A DNA stretch of 64,000 bases from Maylandia zebra (lineage: Eukaryota > Chordata > Actinopteri > Cichliformes > Cichlidae), in contig NC_135177.1 of the NCBI RefSeq assembly GCF_041146795.1, positions 23,038,560 through 23,102,559 of the forward strand. Direction: 5' to 3'. The translations under genes were made by a program, and so were the position numbers. This document shows, one piece after another, positions 34,590 to 46,500 of this stretch (position 1 is its first letter; each line of letters opens with the position of its first letter). The notes below the pieces were generated by a model. That model was not told the origin of the DNA, did no database searches, and saw nothing but the letters and a program-made list of their open reading frames with translations.

Positions 34590-36330
34590 GTTTGACTTTG
34601 ATTGTATCTGTTTGATTGTGTGCCTGTTTCAGATGCAGCTAGAGCCGAGCTGTAGGTCTGGTCAGTGAAAACAGCAGAAAAGATTTGTTGACTATTGAAC
34701 ATGCCGAATTATGGCTTCATTCAACACTGACTGAATTATATTGCTAAAGAAAATCTTTAGAAATCTACTAAACTAAACAGATGTATAAACGGGTGTTTTT
34801 GACTTCCTACCTGCCTGCTAAAGTCTGTTTTTCCATCATAGTGAGTATACCTGTGTGCAGCGTGCACTGCCTGCATGCATGCAGAGGAAGCATCGCCACC
34901 TCCCGGGGAAATCCTGCAACTGCAACTCAAGATGCTTTACATTAGACACTCGAACTTCCTTTATATTTAATTTCTTTATATCAGTTAAAAACAAAACACC
35001 GTATGTGTTATGTTGAAGGGGTTTTAAGTGAACTTTAAAGAAAGTAAAGAAGTCTCACTGCTTCAGGTGACATAAACAGTGTTTTTCATACTAAACAGCC
35101 AAGAGCAGAATGTGTATTTTACCTACACTCATCAACATGGCTGGTTGCCAGCTGGAGATGTAAGTGCTGTACTTTGCTTAAATGTTAACTGTTTAGCTCA
35201 TTGATAGCTACATGTCAGGAGCTCGTCTGCCCTCTTGTGGTCAACAGGAATTAAAGCAGCTTAGGCATGAACGTATGCATGAACTGCTTCTGAAACTTTT
35301 TGTGAACTGGGCCTGGAAACTGAAGCCAAGGTGAAACACCTGCATTCTTTCTAATGGCCAGCAGGGTTCGACTTTTCTGGTAATAAAGAAAAGTCAGAAT
35401 ATAAAGAAATTTTGGAAAGAAATGACCTCAGTAAACACTTTCCCGGTGAGTGTATGGTCTCAGTCGTTAATTTCAGGTCCCTAATTTATTTTGTAAATTA
35501 GGGACCTGATTAGAATTAGAAGAACAATAAATAGATCACTCCTTTTTGATTGACAAGTGTCTGCTCCATGAGCATGAAGTGTTGCTCGTTTCTTGGGGCT
35601 TAATTATACTCATGAACATGAAAAGCTCCAGCTTTTCAAAAGACAAGCAGCTTATTGCATGAAGAAACATTTTCAGTGGTTTCAGAAAAATGTGTATAAA
35701 ATTTAAAGCATAATCAAAAAGTGATTAAAACTGATGTGGATTAACATTCATTACACTCTGTCTGATACTTCCATATAAAAGGGAAATGGTTCAGTGCAAA
35801 CTGATCTGGGGTAGGTATCATTTTCATCTTTACACCAGCACGACTTTATAAAACATTCACAGCTTAACTCAAGAAAAAACGTTCAAACAGTTAATAAAAG
35901 TTTATTTAATCAAAAGTGAGAGTACTTAAGTTAATTTCATACTTTTTTGTACATCATTTAATGGCTGGCAAAACCATTAATCTGGCAGTATGAGAGTAGA
36001 GAGGCGGATAGTTTGCAACCATAAATGGAAACAAAAAGAAAAATCACATGGAATTATCATATGTGTGTTTCTTTTTTAAACATCACAATTATCGTTGTGC
36101 TGACACTTGTCAGTAAGTATAATGTTATCTCAACACCTATCAGATAAACAGGAGTGCTACAATATTTTCATTTGATGTCAAAGTGTGGAACTAAAGCATG
36201 TTTTTCATGTCTTTGTTATTTAGGCAAATTTATCAGATGGTGAGTTTGGAGGTTTGGGAATCAAATTACACAGTTTGATTCAATTTGTTGTGTGTTTTAA
36301 AAGCTGTTCCAGTATTGGCCGCCTAAATTT
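34590..36330. other. Intergenic, no gene recognised
   Basis: Holds a short repeat fragment near 35315-35400 and a perfect 16-bp inverted repeat at 35473-35509. Otherwise AT-rich and featureless. Confidence 0.45.
35473..35509. repeat. Perfect 16-bp inverted repeat with 5-nt loop
   Basis: TCAGGTCCCTAATTTA at 35473-35488 is exactly complementary to TAAATTAGGGACCTGA at 35494-35509, separated by TTTTG. It could be a tiny MITE core or a stem-loop. The stem is too short for a typical microRNA precursor. Confidence 0.9.
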
Positions 36331-36336
36331 TATATG

Positions 36337-36990
36337 CTGCTCAAAAAAATTAAGGGAATATTTGATCATAGGTATATAACACAGTTTGTCAGACTTCAGG
36401 GAATCAATCTGCCCAGTTAGGTTAAGCCTAGAGTCCCTGTGCTATCTGTCGCATGTGCTCAGTATGAACCTGCTTTCTCTGTTTAGAGAGCACAGTGTGA
36501 GTTCCTGCCAGTTCTGGTGTTTTCTGGCAAATGCCAATCAAGCTTTGAGTGGGCTGTGAGCACAGGTCCCGTCATGGAGTCTGTTTTTAACAGAACCCTG
36601 TGAAAGTATGTAGCTGGAGGTCACTTTGTAGGGCTCTGTTCCTCCACTCACTCCTGCTGCTGGTTTAACGCCCTTCTACGGCCATGTCCAGCTCTACTCA
36701 AGCAACATCTTCTTGTATCTCATCCTTATTCTTGAGAGTGTGCAGAGGGACACGGGAAAACTTACGGATGCGCAATGCTGCAGGAGCTGGCTTACCTGTC
36801 CAACCTGAACAGTCTGCAGGTACTGACTCACCCTACCAGCAGTGACATGGACACCAGCGACAGTTTTTGTTGTCTTGTTGTCGCTTCTCCAGTTCGACTG
36901 TTATCAGTTGGATTTGAACCAAAGCAGGTGAAACGGATTCACCATAGTTTCTGATTTTGTGTTCCCTTTGTTTATTTGAACAGCGTATTA
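36337..36990 (-). mobile_element. Decayed Tc1/mariner-like copy
   Basis: It starts with CTGCTCAAAAAAATTAAGGG, the terminal sequence of a widespread fish Tc1-like family. Fragments of that family's transposase lie antisense, for example TGGCAAATGCCAATC, TGAGTGGGCTGTGAGCA and CATGGAGTCTGTTTTTAAC. Internal parts are missing and scrambled. The far end is uncertain. Confidence 0.6.
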
Positions 36991-37099
36991 ATTTATCACA
37001 ATTATGTCAGAAAATAACATTTACACTAAGTAAATTAAATGAGAAGAATTTGTAAAAAATGCATGAAAAGCATTACATTACAAACACGTCAGATTTCTT

Positions 37100-37727
37100 T
37101 TAGCAGTGTCTGATGGGTTTTATTGGGGCCCATTATTTTTAAAGTCCTCTGTAAGTGCTGTACTGTAAGATTTTACTTCTCTGCAGAAGTCACTCACCTT
37201 AAACTCTCTTACACCATTTTTTAAATGCTATGCAGCACTTTCACTTCTTATATTAACCCTTAAGCTTTTGTTCAGTTTGTTGCAGTAAATGAAAGGCCTG
37301 CTGTGTCCATGCCGGGCCTCCTCCTCCTCTTCTCTTCCTCCCTCTGAGAATGGGGAGCAGGAATGTGTGATGGGCCGGGTGCATGCAGGCCGGTGATAGG
37401 GCCTGCCTGTGCTGCTCTGTCTTTGGCTCAAAAAGTTCAAGTCATTATTCTCCTCCTGCTGCTATTCAGCCGAGGTCCCGTTAGCTCATTGTTATTCTTC
37501 CCCAGTGAGAGAGTGAGACAGAGAGAGGCTGATACAGAATGGGAGGCTGACTCTGGTTTCCAACGGCAGGGAGCTGGGTGTACTGGCGGTGGGTTTCTGG
37601 ACGGTTTTTGCGTGCGTGAAGGCATGTCTGTAATCGGCTCAGTAATGAGGAAAGGTACTGAACGGCACTGAATATCTGACCCTGATTCCTGGGAGTAAAG
37701 GGAGGCAGAGAGGGGAGAGTGGGAAAC

Positions 37728-37773
<46 letters not shown>

Positions 37774-37974
37774 AGGCAACAAGAGAGAGGGGCATGTGAA
37801 AAGGGGTGGAGGGGAGCTGAGATTTAGTGCTCTGCTGGATGAAACAACCCCCCACTAACTAACGGAGAGGGAAAGTAGCCTAATAGGAAGAAAAGAGGGG
37901 GTGTAAAACTGTTCATTAAACACTCAAAGACGCGGAGGAAGCCTTTATCGTTTCCAACAATGAGCCCAGAAAAG
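37100..37974 (+). promoter_or_regulatory. Candidate promoter and non-coding first exon of the BAIAP2-like gene
   Basis: The block is GC-richer with purine/pyrimidine tracts and includes a TG/AG microsatellite at about 37727-37769. At its end ACAATGAGCCCAGAAAAG|GTATGT gives a strong donor after 37974. Spliced to the acceptor before 40450, the ATG at 37960 would read MSPEK-DIGILCEA and stop, a 13-codon upstream ORF ahead of the main start at 40549. Inferred from splice signals. Confidence 0.45.
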
Positions 37975-40448
37975 GTATGTAACTTTTTTTTAATTTAAGT
38001 AGCTGAATTATTTGTTACTGTTACACAGATGAAGCTGAGAGATCAACAGGTAGCTGTTACTGTTACTGGTACTGGCAACAAAGTGCTTTTGTTAAACTTT
38101 GGGAGGGGGGGGGGGGAACTCCACTGTGCAACCGATTTGTTCAAATTTGTAGTTTAAACACAGTTTGTATAAATTTCTCTTTGCAATTATGGGAATCTGC
38201 CTGTGCTTTACTGATTCAAAAGGCTCCTGCCTTTGATGTGGCTGTTGAAATGAGAGGAGATGGTGTGGAAGAAAAAGGTTAATGTGGCACTGGAGTATGG
38301 AGTGCCACTTAAGCTGCGGCATTAACTGCTGTTAAGAGAAATCTCAGGGCATAAATGCATGACCGTCTTCCAGCGTTTCACCCTAAAAACAAACTAAACT
38401 GAGTTCATTCCTGAAGTTTTGGTGATGACATGAGGTTTGTAACTATAAAATGTTATAAAATACCAATCAAAACTTCTTAATGCTCAATTTTGTCCTAAAC
38501 CCACCAAATTTTAAAATAAGTTGTTTTTTTCCTTTTATTAATGACTTCAGGGAAACTGATGGTGATTGACTACACCGCTTTATTTATTTATTTGCTGCTT
38601 TAAGTGTTTGCGTCCAAAGGAATTTAAAGAGGCTAAACCACATGAATGCACCTTCTGTATCAGTTCCCCAACCACCTGCAGACTTTTCCTGTTGCATCCT
38701 GAGACAAACAGCACTTTATTTGTTGGAACTAAAACTCACCATGCTACAACATGCACATGAAATGCTTCTGAAGAAGAATGTGCAAACTAAATTAGAAAAG
38801 GCAAAAGAAAGCAAGTTCCCATCTCTCTGTCTTTCTCCTGCACAACAACACACTATCACCACCACCCCCCAACTAGCCTGTGAAATTACAGACTACACCC
38901 GGGTGGCCCTAATGAGCAAGAGCCTGGATATGTTTTCTTTGTGTCATACACTATTAGTTGATCTGGGTCAACGTTTTCTCTGTAATCACATCGTGAAAAC
39001 AAAGAGGGGCTGCATAGGAAAAAAGAAGTGGAGTGAGTCTTTTGCCACCAAATCCAGACTGGAAATCTTTTGAGCCCCCTGAGAAATTCCCCCTCCGTTA
39101 GTGCTCCTCTCTGCCAAGGAAACACTGTTGTCGCGTGTTTGTTCAGAGCTCTGACACCTGTGACTCAGACTGGAGGAGCCCATTGTTCTTATCTGAACTG
39201 CTGTAACTGGTCCTGAGTGCAAATCTAGGAGAAATATTTGGGCTGTAATGCTGTGAAGCGATAATGTAGAAACTGGCAGCTGGAGCACAGGCGGGACCCA
39301 TGTGGAAATAACACCGCTTCCCTCAGACGAAACCCAAGATGATCCTCCACGCTTGTTGCCGTGGTACAGTGGCCTTAAAAGTCTGCTTGCTCACTTAAAT
39401 CACACACTTTTAGTCCAAATAGCACCAAACGCTTAAATACAAGACTTCCCTTTACTGTGAAGTTTTGGGATTTTATGCTTCATGTTCTGGAGCTTCTCCA
39501 AATCTCGTATAATAACACTTATTGGCTTCAGTGAGTTCACCATTTAATTCGATGGGTATCGGCTTATATCAGCTTTTTAGAATACAATCAGCCTATCTGG
39601 AAATAAGTTGACCTTTACTGATGTCAGTGGCTGAAGTTTATCTTTTGTGTCACATCAATTTTGCACTGGCCAGATGCTCTAATTTGGTGTGATGAAGAAC
39701 TTAAAGACTTAAAAAGTTACTGCTGTATTCTTTGTCTGTTAAATGTAGGTACAGGCCAAACATCGGTACAGGTCCATCTCTGAGTGGTTTGCCTATAAAG
39801 TCGGGCTGCTCAGTTATGAAAAAGCCTGAATATTCTAGTAAACATGGGGGAACACAATGTGGATGTGTTGTTGTTCATTTTCAAGCCTTTTTAAAAGTAA
39901 AAGTTCTTTAACTTTATGTCTTTTAACTGAAAAATCAGAATGAAGAATGTGAGCTTAACTAAACATGACACAGGAATTCAAGATTTTATGGAGGCATTAA
40001 AATCTGTGTAAGGAAAACGAGCTGACCTGGATTTGCACTTCAGGCCTGAACTTTTATGGTCTTTAACCTGCCAGACTTTAACTGCAAAGAGGGTCTGAAC
40101 AGCAGGAGTGCAGCGTCCTGCACCCTCACAGGCTGCTCATCCACCAAAAACCAGGCACTGTGTTTCCAGTAGTGTGAATGCATCTGAAGCTAACCACTGA
40201 TTTCTATGTGAAAATAAGCTAGTGTGGAGTCTTTAAATTAACATTTTTCTCTAATTATCAGCCCCCAAACCCAAATATCTTAAGCTTAGTATCAATTAGG
40301 ACAAAGAAAAGAAGTAAATACTGGTTTGGCATAATCAGACAAAAGTCTTTAACGTCTCCCCTTTGCAGGTAAAGGTAAAAGCTCCTGGTTTTGTTTGCGA
40401 TTGTGATGAAATATAAGTGTATTTATCTTTATCTGCTTTTTTTTTTTA
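37975..40448. other. Proposed 5' intron of the BAIAP2-like gene
   Basis: No repeat or gene was recognised. A G-rich run (GGGAGGGGGGGGGGGG) lies at 38101-38116. The open frames at 38566-39073 lack domains, codon bias or splice support. Confidence 0.4.
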
Positions 40449-40548
40449 GGATATCGGGATCTTGTGTGAAGCTTAGAGGCGTGAGCAGCGGGTCAAAATC
40501 ACACCACGATCACACACGGCGAAAGCGGACACACAAGAGAAGAAAAAG

Positions 40549-43500
40549 ATGTCTCGAACCGAAGAGGTCAACAAGATGACTGAAAATGTCTACAAGGTAA
40601 AAATCCCATGTCTGTCCGGCTCATCCTAATAGTGACTCCACACACACTGTGTGATAATCAGAAATGTGGAAGCACTTTATGAATTTACATGCACTGTTGC
40701 CAACAGGGGATTCTGGACCATTTCAACCCCAGTCTGAAGAACTTTGTGACCATGGGGAAACACTATGAGAAAGCTCTGACAGGTTGGTGAGGACACAGTG
40801 ACTCAGGTCCTGCTGAACTTTGATTTATCCTCGCAGCTCCATATGTAATCATTTTTTCACTTCCTCAGGAGTGACCATAGCTGCCAAAGGATACTTCGAT
40901 GCTCTTGTGAAACTCGGAGAGCTGGCGAGCGACAGCCAAGGCTCCAAGGAGCTCGGTGAGTGGGCGTAGAGTGGCAGAGAGGCAAGGGTTTGAATTGAAT
41001 TGGCTTTAGAGCTAATAGAATTCATAGAGTTAATGTGGCAGCTGGTGAGAAGTGGGAAATAGTCTGTGAGTCGACCACATGTGCTGGTCAGAGAGGAGAT
41101 GAAGACAAGAGGGGATGAGGAAATGTAAAGAGAGAGAAAGGCAGAGAACAGAGGGACGGGGAGAGAGTAGAGCCATTGTTGGGAGATTAACAACACCACA
41201 TGATCTCATTGTAATGCTGAAAGCAGCGGGGGAGGCAGGCAGGAGTGTCGGAGGGCGAGATGCCAGCCACCACATACTACAGCACTGTGTGACCGACGGA
41301 AGCACTCACAGCTGACCGCCACTGTGAATCAGAAGCAGCGACTTTCAGCACATTTCTCTGCTTTGTTGGGGTTGTTGTGCATATTTATACATGTTTATAC
41401 TGTGAGGGGCTATTATAAGCGCATGGATACTGCTGCAGAGGGTAAAGGTGACACAAATAAATCCAGCAAAGTGTTTTTCTGTTTAAGTAACATGTTGCTT
41501 TCACTGCTGTGCTGCTCCTCACAGGAGACACCCTGTTTCAGATGGCCGAGGTCCACAGACAGATTCAGGTGCAGCTGGAAGATGTGGTAAGAGGCCATCA
41601 GCATGCTCAAATAATGATGCCTTGATAGGCAAGTGTTTCATTTATAACAAGCTTTTAAAAATTGTGTGTTTGAAGTGAATCAAACATAAATAAGGGTCCA
41701 GAAAGTGAAAAAAACAGCTTGTCTAAAATCTCATTCTTGGCAGGCTTTGCTTTAATAAATCTGCTGCCAGGTTTGCCCGTATGAACAGAATCATATCTGA
41801 GAAAGATCCTCTGAGAATCAGCTGATTTTTTAATGTAAAAGAACTTTATTATACTTAATGAAGCCATGCAAGAGCCATATGTGATCCAGGCCCTGGTGTG
41901 TGCAGTAAGCTTATAAACAGATAAAGCTAATATTAAGCTTGAGTTCAGCTAATTGGTGCAGCCCTCCACAACAGTCAAATTTCCTCATGTGGCCCCTGGG
42001 GAAAATTAATTGCCCACCCCTGGTCCAAGGTATCACGTGAACAACGGTTTTGTTTCTCCATGTCAAAGGTGTGAGCTATTGGAAAATATTAAATCATGAC
42101 TATATTACTAAATATGTACACAGACAAAAAAAAGACGAGCCTGGTATTAAAATGTAGGTAAATAAATGTGTTTTTTGACCAGTCACCTCACTCATATTTT
42201 ATATGACCCATGAAACCTTTCTATAGTAAAAGATCTAAAAAAAAAAGTATTTTTTTTTTAAAAAGCAGATGAAAACATCCAGGGCATGAGTGCTTGTTGC
42301 TGTACACAGGGGTGTCAAACATAAGGTCCGGGGAACAAAGTCAGCCCGGCAAAGACTCCAACGGCTTTGGACAGCTTTGAAAGATCAGAAGGATCAGACA
42401 CAGATTTTAGACTTTTAATTGTATTTTGTTACAGCTTTTCGTACTGATAAAGACCTCCCTCATGGCCATTCATGCTACCCAGAAGAAAATAAGTAGTAAA
42501 TAAACATTTAAGTAACAGAAAAGTCAGCAGTTTAAAAAAAAAAAAAGTGCACATTGTATTCTGCACATTTTGCTCTTAAAGAGTCATGCTGACCTTTTTT
42601 TGTTACTACAGCAGCATTTCTTTATCATATAGAAATGAATCTTAGACTCTCTGTTGAAATCGTACTTTTTTTCTTAGCTTAATGTATTTCAGGGATTAAG
42701 TGTGTAATCAAACTTCTTTTACACTGACAGAAAGGGGAGTTGCACTGGTCCGGCCCACAATATTAAAGGCGTTTGGGATACCTGCTCTACAGGAAACTAG
42801 GATAAGTTAGATATAAAAGATATAAAAACTCAATGTCTAAAACCAAGATTTTGGCTTTTGTCATGGGTGTTGGTGGTTTTTCAAAAGTGTCCCTTTCATG
42901 AACATATGGAGTTATAAGGGATGAAAAATGCAGGTAAAAATAACATGAATAAAAAAATTAGAAACCCATATACTTTGAGGGTCTGTAATTTAATGATGAA
43001 GATTAAACTTGTTCTGTGGCTTTATTAAATATATTAAAGTTGCTCTCTGATTCAGAGGGTATCAGTCGCGAGCTCTCCACTGCAGGGAAATGTGACAGAC
43101 ATTCTGATATATCAGTGAACTTTAAATGTTTGACAAGACTCATTTACTTATGTCACTAACAGTTAAAGCTGTTTCACTCCGAGCTGCTCGCCCAGTTGGA
43201 GCAGAAGCTGGAGCTGGACATCAAATACCTCACGGTAAGTCCACACACCGACTACAGTATACATTATATTACTATTAAAAGTGACTAACTTAGGTAATTA
43301 ACTAAAGTGCATTTATTCTACTTTTAAGATATGTGGGATTTTATTCTTTATTTGCCTTTGATTGACATAGAAAGTAAAGAAAGAAAACGTTACATGTTGC
43401 AACAAAGATGCCAGAAATCTTGATAAAATAAAGTAAAATGAATGAATGGGTTTTGTTAAATCTCTACTTAAATATAAAATGCAATTTTGATCAAATCCTT

Positions 43501-46500
43501 GACTTTCCTCTCAGGCCACCCTCAAAAAGTATCAGAGCGAGCGACGGTCGAAAACCGAGTCAATCGAGCGCTGTCAGTCCCAGCTGAAGAAACTCCGCAG
43601 GAAGAGCCAAGGCAGCCGTCACCCCAACAAATACGGTGACAGAGAGATGCAGGTAACAGAGGTTTAACATCTCATCATCTTCAGTAATGTTAAAAAAAGA
43701 GCACGAAAAACACTTTGGCCTCTTTCATTTCAGAAATCCTTCCTCTAAACATCTCAGTCAGCATTACAGCAGATTAAAAAGGAGAGCTGTGTGTGCATTT
43801 GTGTGACAACTAGGCCAGCGTGAATAAGATTAAAGAACAATCTGGTTCAGCTGATTTGTCAGAAAAACAAGCAGGAAGGAAAGAAAATATCAGTGATATA
43901 AGAGGGTCAGCAGATTTGGAGAATTACGAAAATGAAAGACCAAAAATACATAAGAAGGAAAGGTCACTGAGCCAAGGAGGCTGTTTTATCACTTGCATTT
44001 TGTTATCACTGGGCAACAGACAGGATGTGATGTAAGGTACTCCTTCGGGCTCTTTGTTATTCTCATCTTTACACAGTGTATTAAAGGTCACATTATCTTT
44101 GAGCGCCGTGTGAGCAACGATAAATGCAGGTGTGCGCGTGCATTAACGAATGTTCAGCTTTGCAGGTTTGAAATTTTGGGCTTTTCCTTCAGTTCGTGGA
44201 GCTGATGAGCCGTCGCCAAGGCGAGCTGGACACGCTGGTGGCCTCAGGTTACAAGTCCGCTCTCACCGAGGAGAGGAGACGCTACTGCTTCCTGGTGGAC
44301 AGACAGTGCTGTGTCACCAAACTGCTCATTAACTACCACTCCAAGGTGATAAGCTCGCACGTGTTAAGTTTGTGAATGTTTCCTTTCATCGAATCCAGTG
44401 AAAACTAACAATTTACTCCTGACAGCCGTGTGTGTGTTTGATCAGTGTGATAGAGCTTCTTTCTCGCTGCTATACATCTTAAGTCAGCAGATAATTTCTG
44501 TCATTGAAATAAACAACAAATCATGCTGCAAATATTCACCAGATCCAAGAACATGTACTGGTGCTCAGTCTTGTTAACTGAGCAGGCGCGTTGTTCCAGA
44601 AATGATGTGATGATGAAACTGTATATCTCGTTTCTGAAGAAGCTGAAAGGCAAGAGTTGATAAAGAGATTAGTTTGCAGTAAAAATAAATGCAGTAAGAT
44701 TAGTGTTATAAATGTCTTATCCTTTGTTTTTCTGCTGTTGAATGTAATCCAGGTGAGAGAGCTTTTATCCCAGAAACTGTCATCTTGGCAGCAGTCGTGC
44801 TCTCAGCCAACAAAGCTCCCGGAGCGTGCTCTGAACCTGCTGCGCCACACTGCGCCTCAAAGCCCAGCGGCTGCTGGGATAGCTGAGGTCCTTCGTCACA
44901 CCAAGCTTGGCACCGCTCAGCCCGAGCAGGTCAGATCATGTTTTAGTACAAGTGTGTGTTAAATCCAAAGTCACGCCCAACAACCCAGTTTATGCAGACC
45001 TTACTGTGGCTAAAAATCATCCTCTGCCCTTATAATATTAGACATGTAAGGTTTTGTTGTGAGGATCTTCTTTGTTAGCTCATTACACTTAGGTCTGTAA
45101 GTTTCTGGACAATAGGAAAAAGCCTTTTACAACTTTAGCTAAGTCAATAACACTCTCAAGGAGATGGGCCCGTCATTGTCAGCAATCGAGCCTTCACAAA
45201 TGGAAGTCCAGAGGGTTTATAACACGCTGCAAACCACTGGTTACACTGTTAAACTGTGTCACTGGTGTTTGTGATGATGTGACTACTGATGATGGGACGA
45301 TGGACTCATTCTGCTTCTGAACACCCAGAAGGTTTTTAGAGTTGCCTCAGACATCATCAAACAGCAGCGGTATCAGCTACAGAGAAACTGTTATCAGCAC
45401 CTCTGCGTATGTAGAGGCTTCTGTCCTCATCCTTTTTTTCTCTGAACATTACAAAGAGCAGATTTAACTCTTCCTTTTGGACCCAGAAGAATCCAGTTTT
45501 TCACTTGTAATGGAAAAAGTTTCTCTGTGAATCTGTGGGGGTCTGCACGACAATCATGTGATCATTCCTCTCAACTTAACTCAAGGAATTTTGGTGCTAA
45601 CATTTTTTAAGCTAATTTTGAAAAAGACAAATTAAAAGAAGTCACTGTGAGGGATTGAAACATCCTGCATGGTGCTGCATCGGGTTTTGTTTGTCATCAC
45701 TTACAAACTAAGTTGAAGAGCTTAGGATATTTGGCAGCTCACAGTTTAATAAGTCATTCAGGACATCAGAATTTTAACAATGGCCTGTATTGTCTGGTAA
45801 TTACTGTGATCTGTTCTTGATTTTCAGAGGCTCTCTGTTCAAGAAGTCCCTCCTCTGTTAAACGGAGACTCTAGTCGCTCCCAGCAACAGCGCTCGCTCC
45901 CCTCCTCCACCCAGAGTGACACCTGTCCTCCTAAGGGCTCTACCCAGACATTCCTCTCTGCTCCCTCCACCGGAGGAGCTGCTGGAGGTTCATCGCAGGG
46001 AGCATCTCCTCAGCACAGCAGCACACCTGTCAGTGCTTCAGCCAGCCCGCTCCCTGACAGCAGCACCAGTGGCAGCGCCAGCCCGGCTCCATCTACTCCC
46101 ACCACCACATCCAGTAGCTCAGCCCAGCAGACCTCGCTTCTCCTCGCCGCAAACACATCTAACCTGTCCCCGAGCCTCATCCCCTCCACCGTGATGTCGC
46201 TCAGCCAGATCTCCCCGGCCAGTAGCTCCTCGCAGGGCATGACCCTCCCCATCCCCCACAGTGCACCTCACAGCCCTCCTCTGCCCCACAGCGCTCCACT
46301 CTCTAGGGCCATGACTCCAGTGCAGCTGCTGCACCAGCAGGTGGAACCAGGAGGGAGCAGCACTTTATCTACGTCACATAATCCGTGGCTGCTGAAGACC
46401 TCAGAGATGAGCGCCACTGCAACACTTCCACTGCCAAGGAGACCTGTCAGTGAAATGAGGCTGGGAGGCTTTCAGGGTGAGATATGATCTGGCTCACCTG

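Noticed and set aside
34430-34702. 90-aa minus-strand frame with a Val/Cys run
   Set aside because: It is only the translated (CA)n microsatellite.
38566-39073. 64- and 143-aa frames upstream of the BAIAP2-like start
   Set aside because: No domain, no splice support and no family similarity. They lie in the proposed 5' intron.
45331-45411. Possible extra exon (CACCCAG acceptor, frame KVFRVASDIIKQQRYQLQ, GTATGT donor) in the BAIAP2-like intron
   Set aside because: Splice signals are acceptable but the peptide resembles nothing in the family and is not a CRIB. It may be chance, so it was left out of the gene model.
45910-46487. Additional open frames on both strands over the Ser/Pro exon
   Set aside because: High GC and few stops create them. 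Only the frame joined in phase to the flanking exons gives a continuous BAIAP2-family protein.
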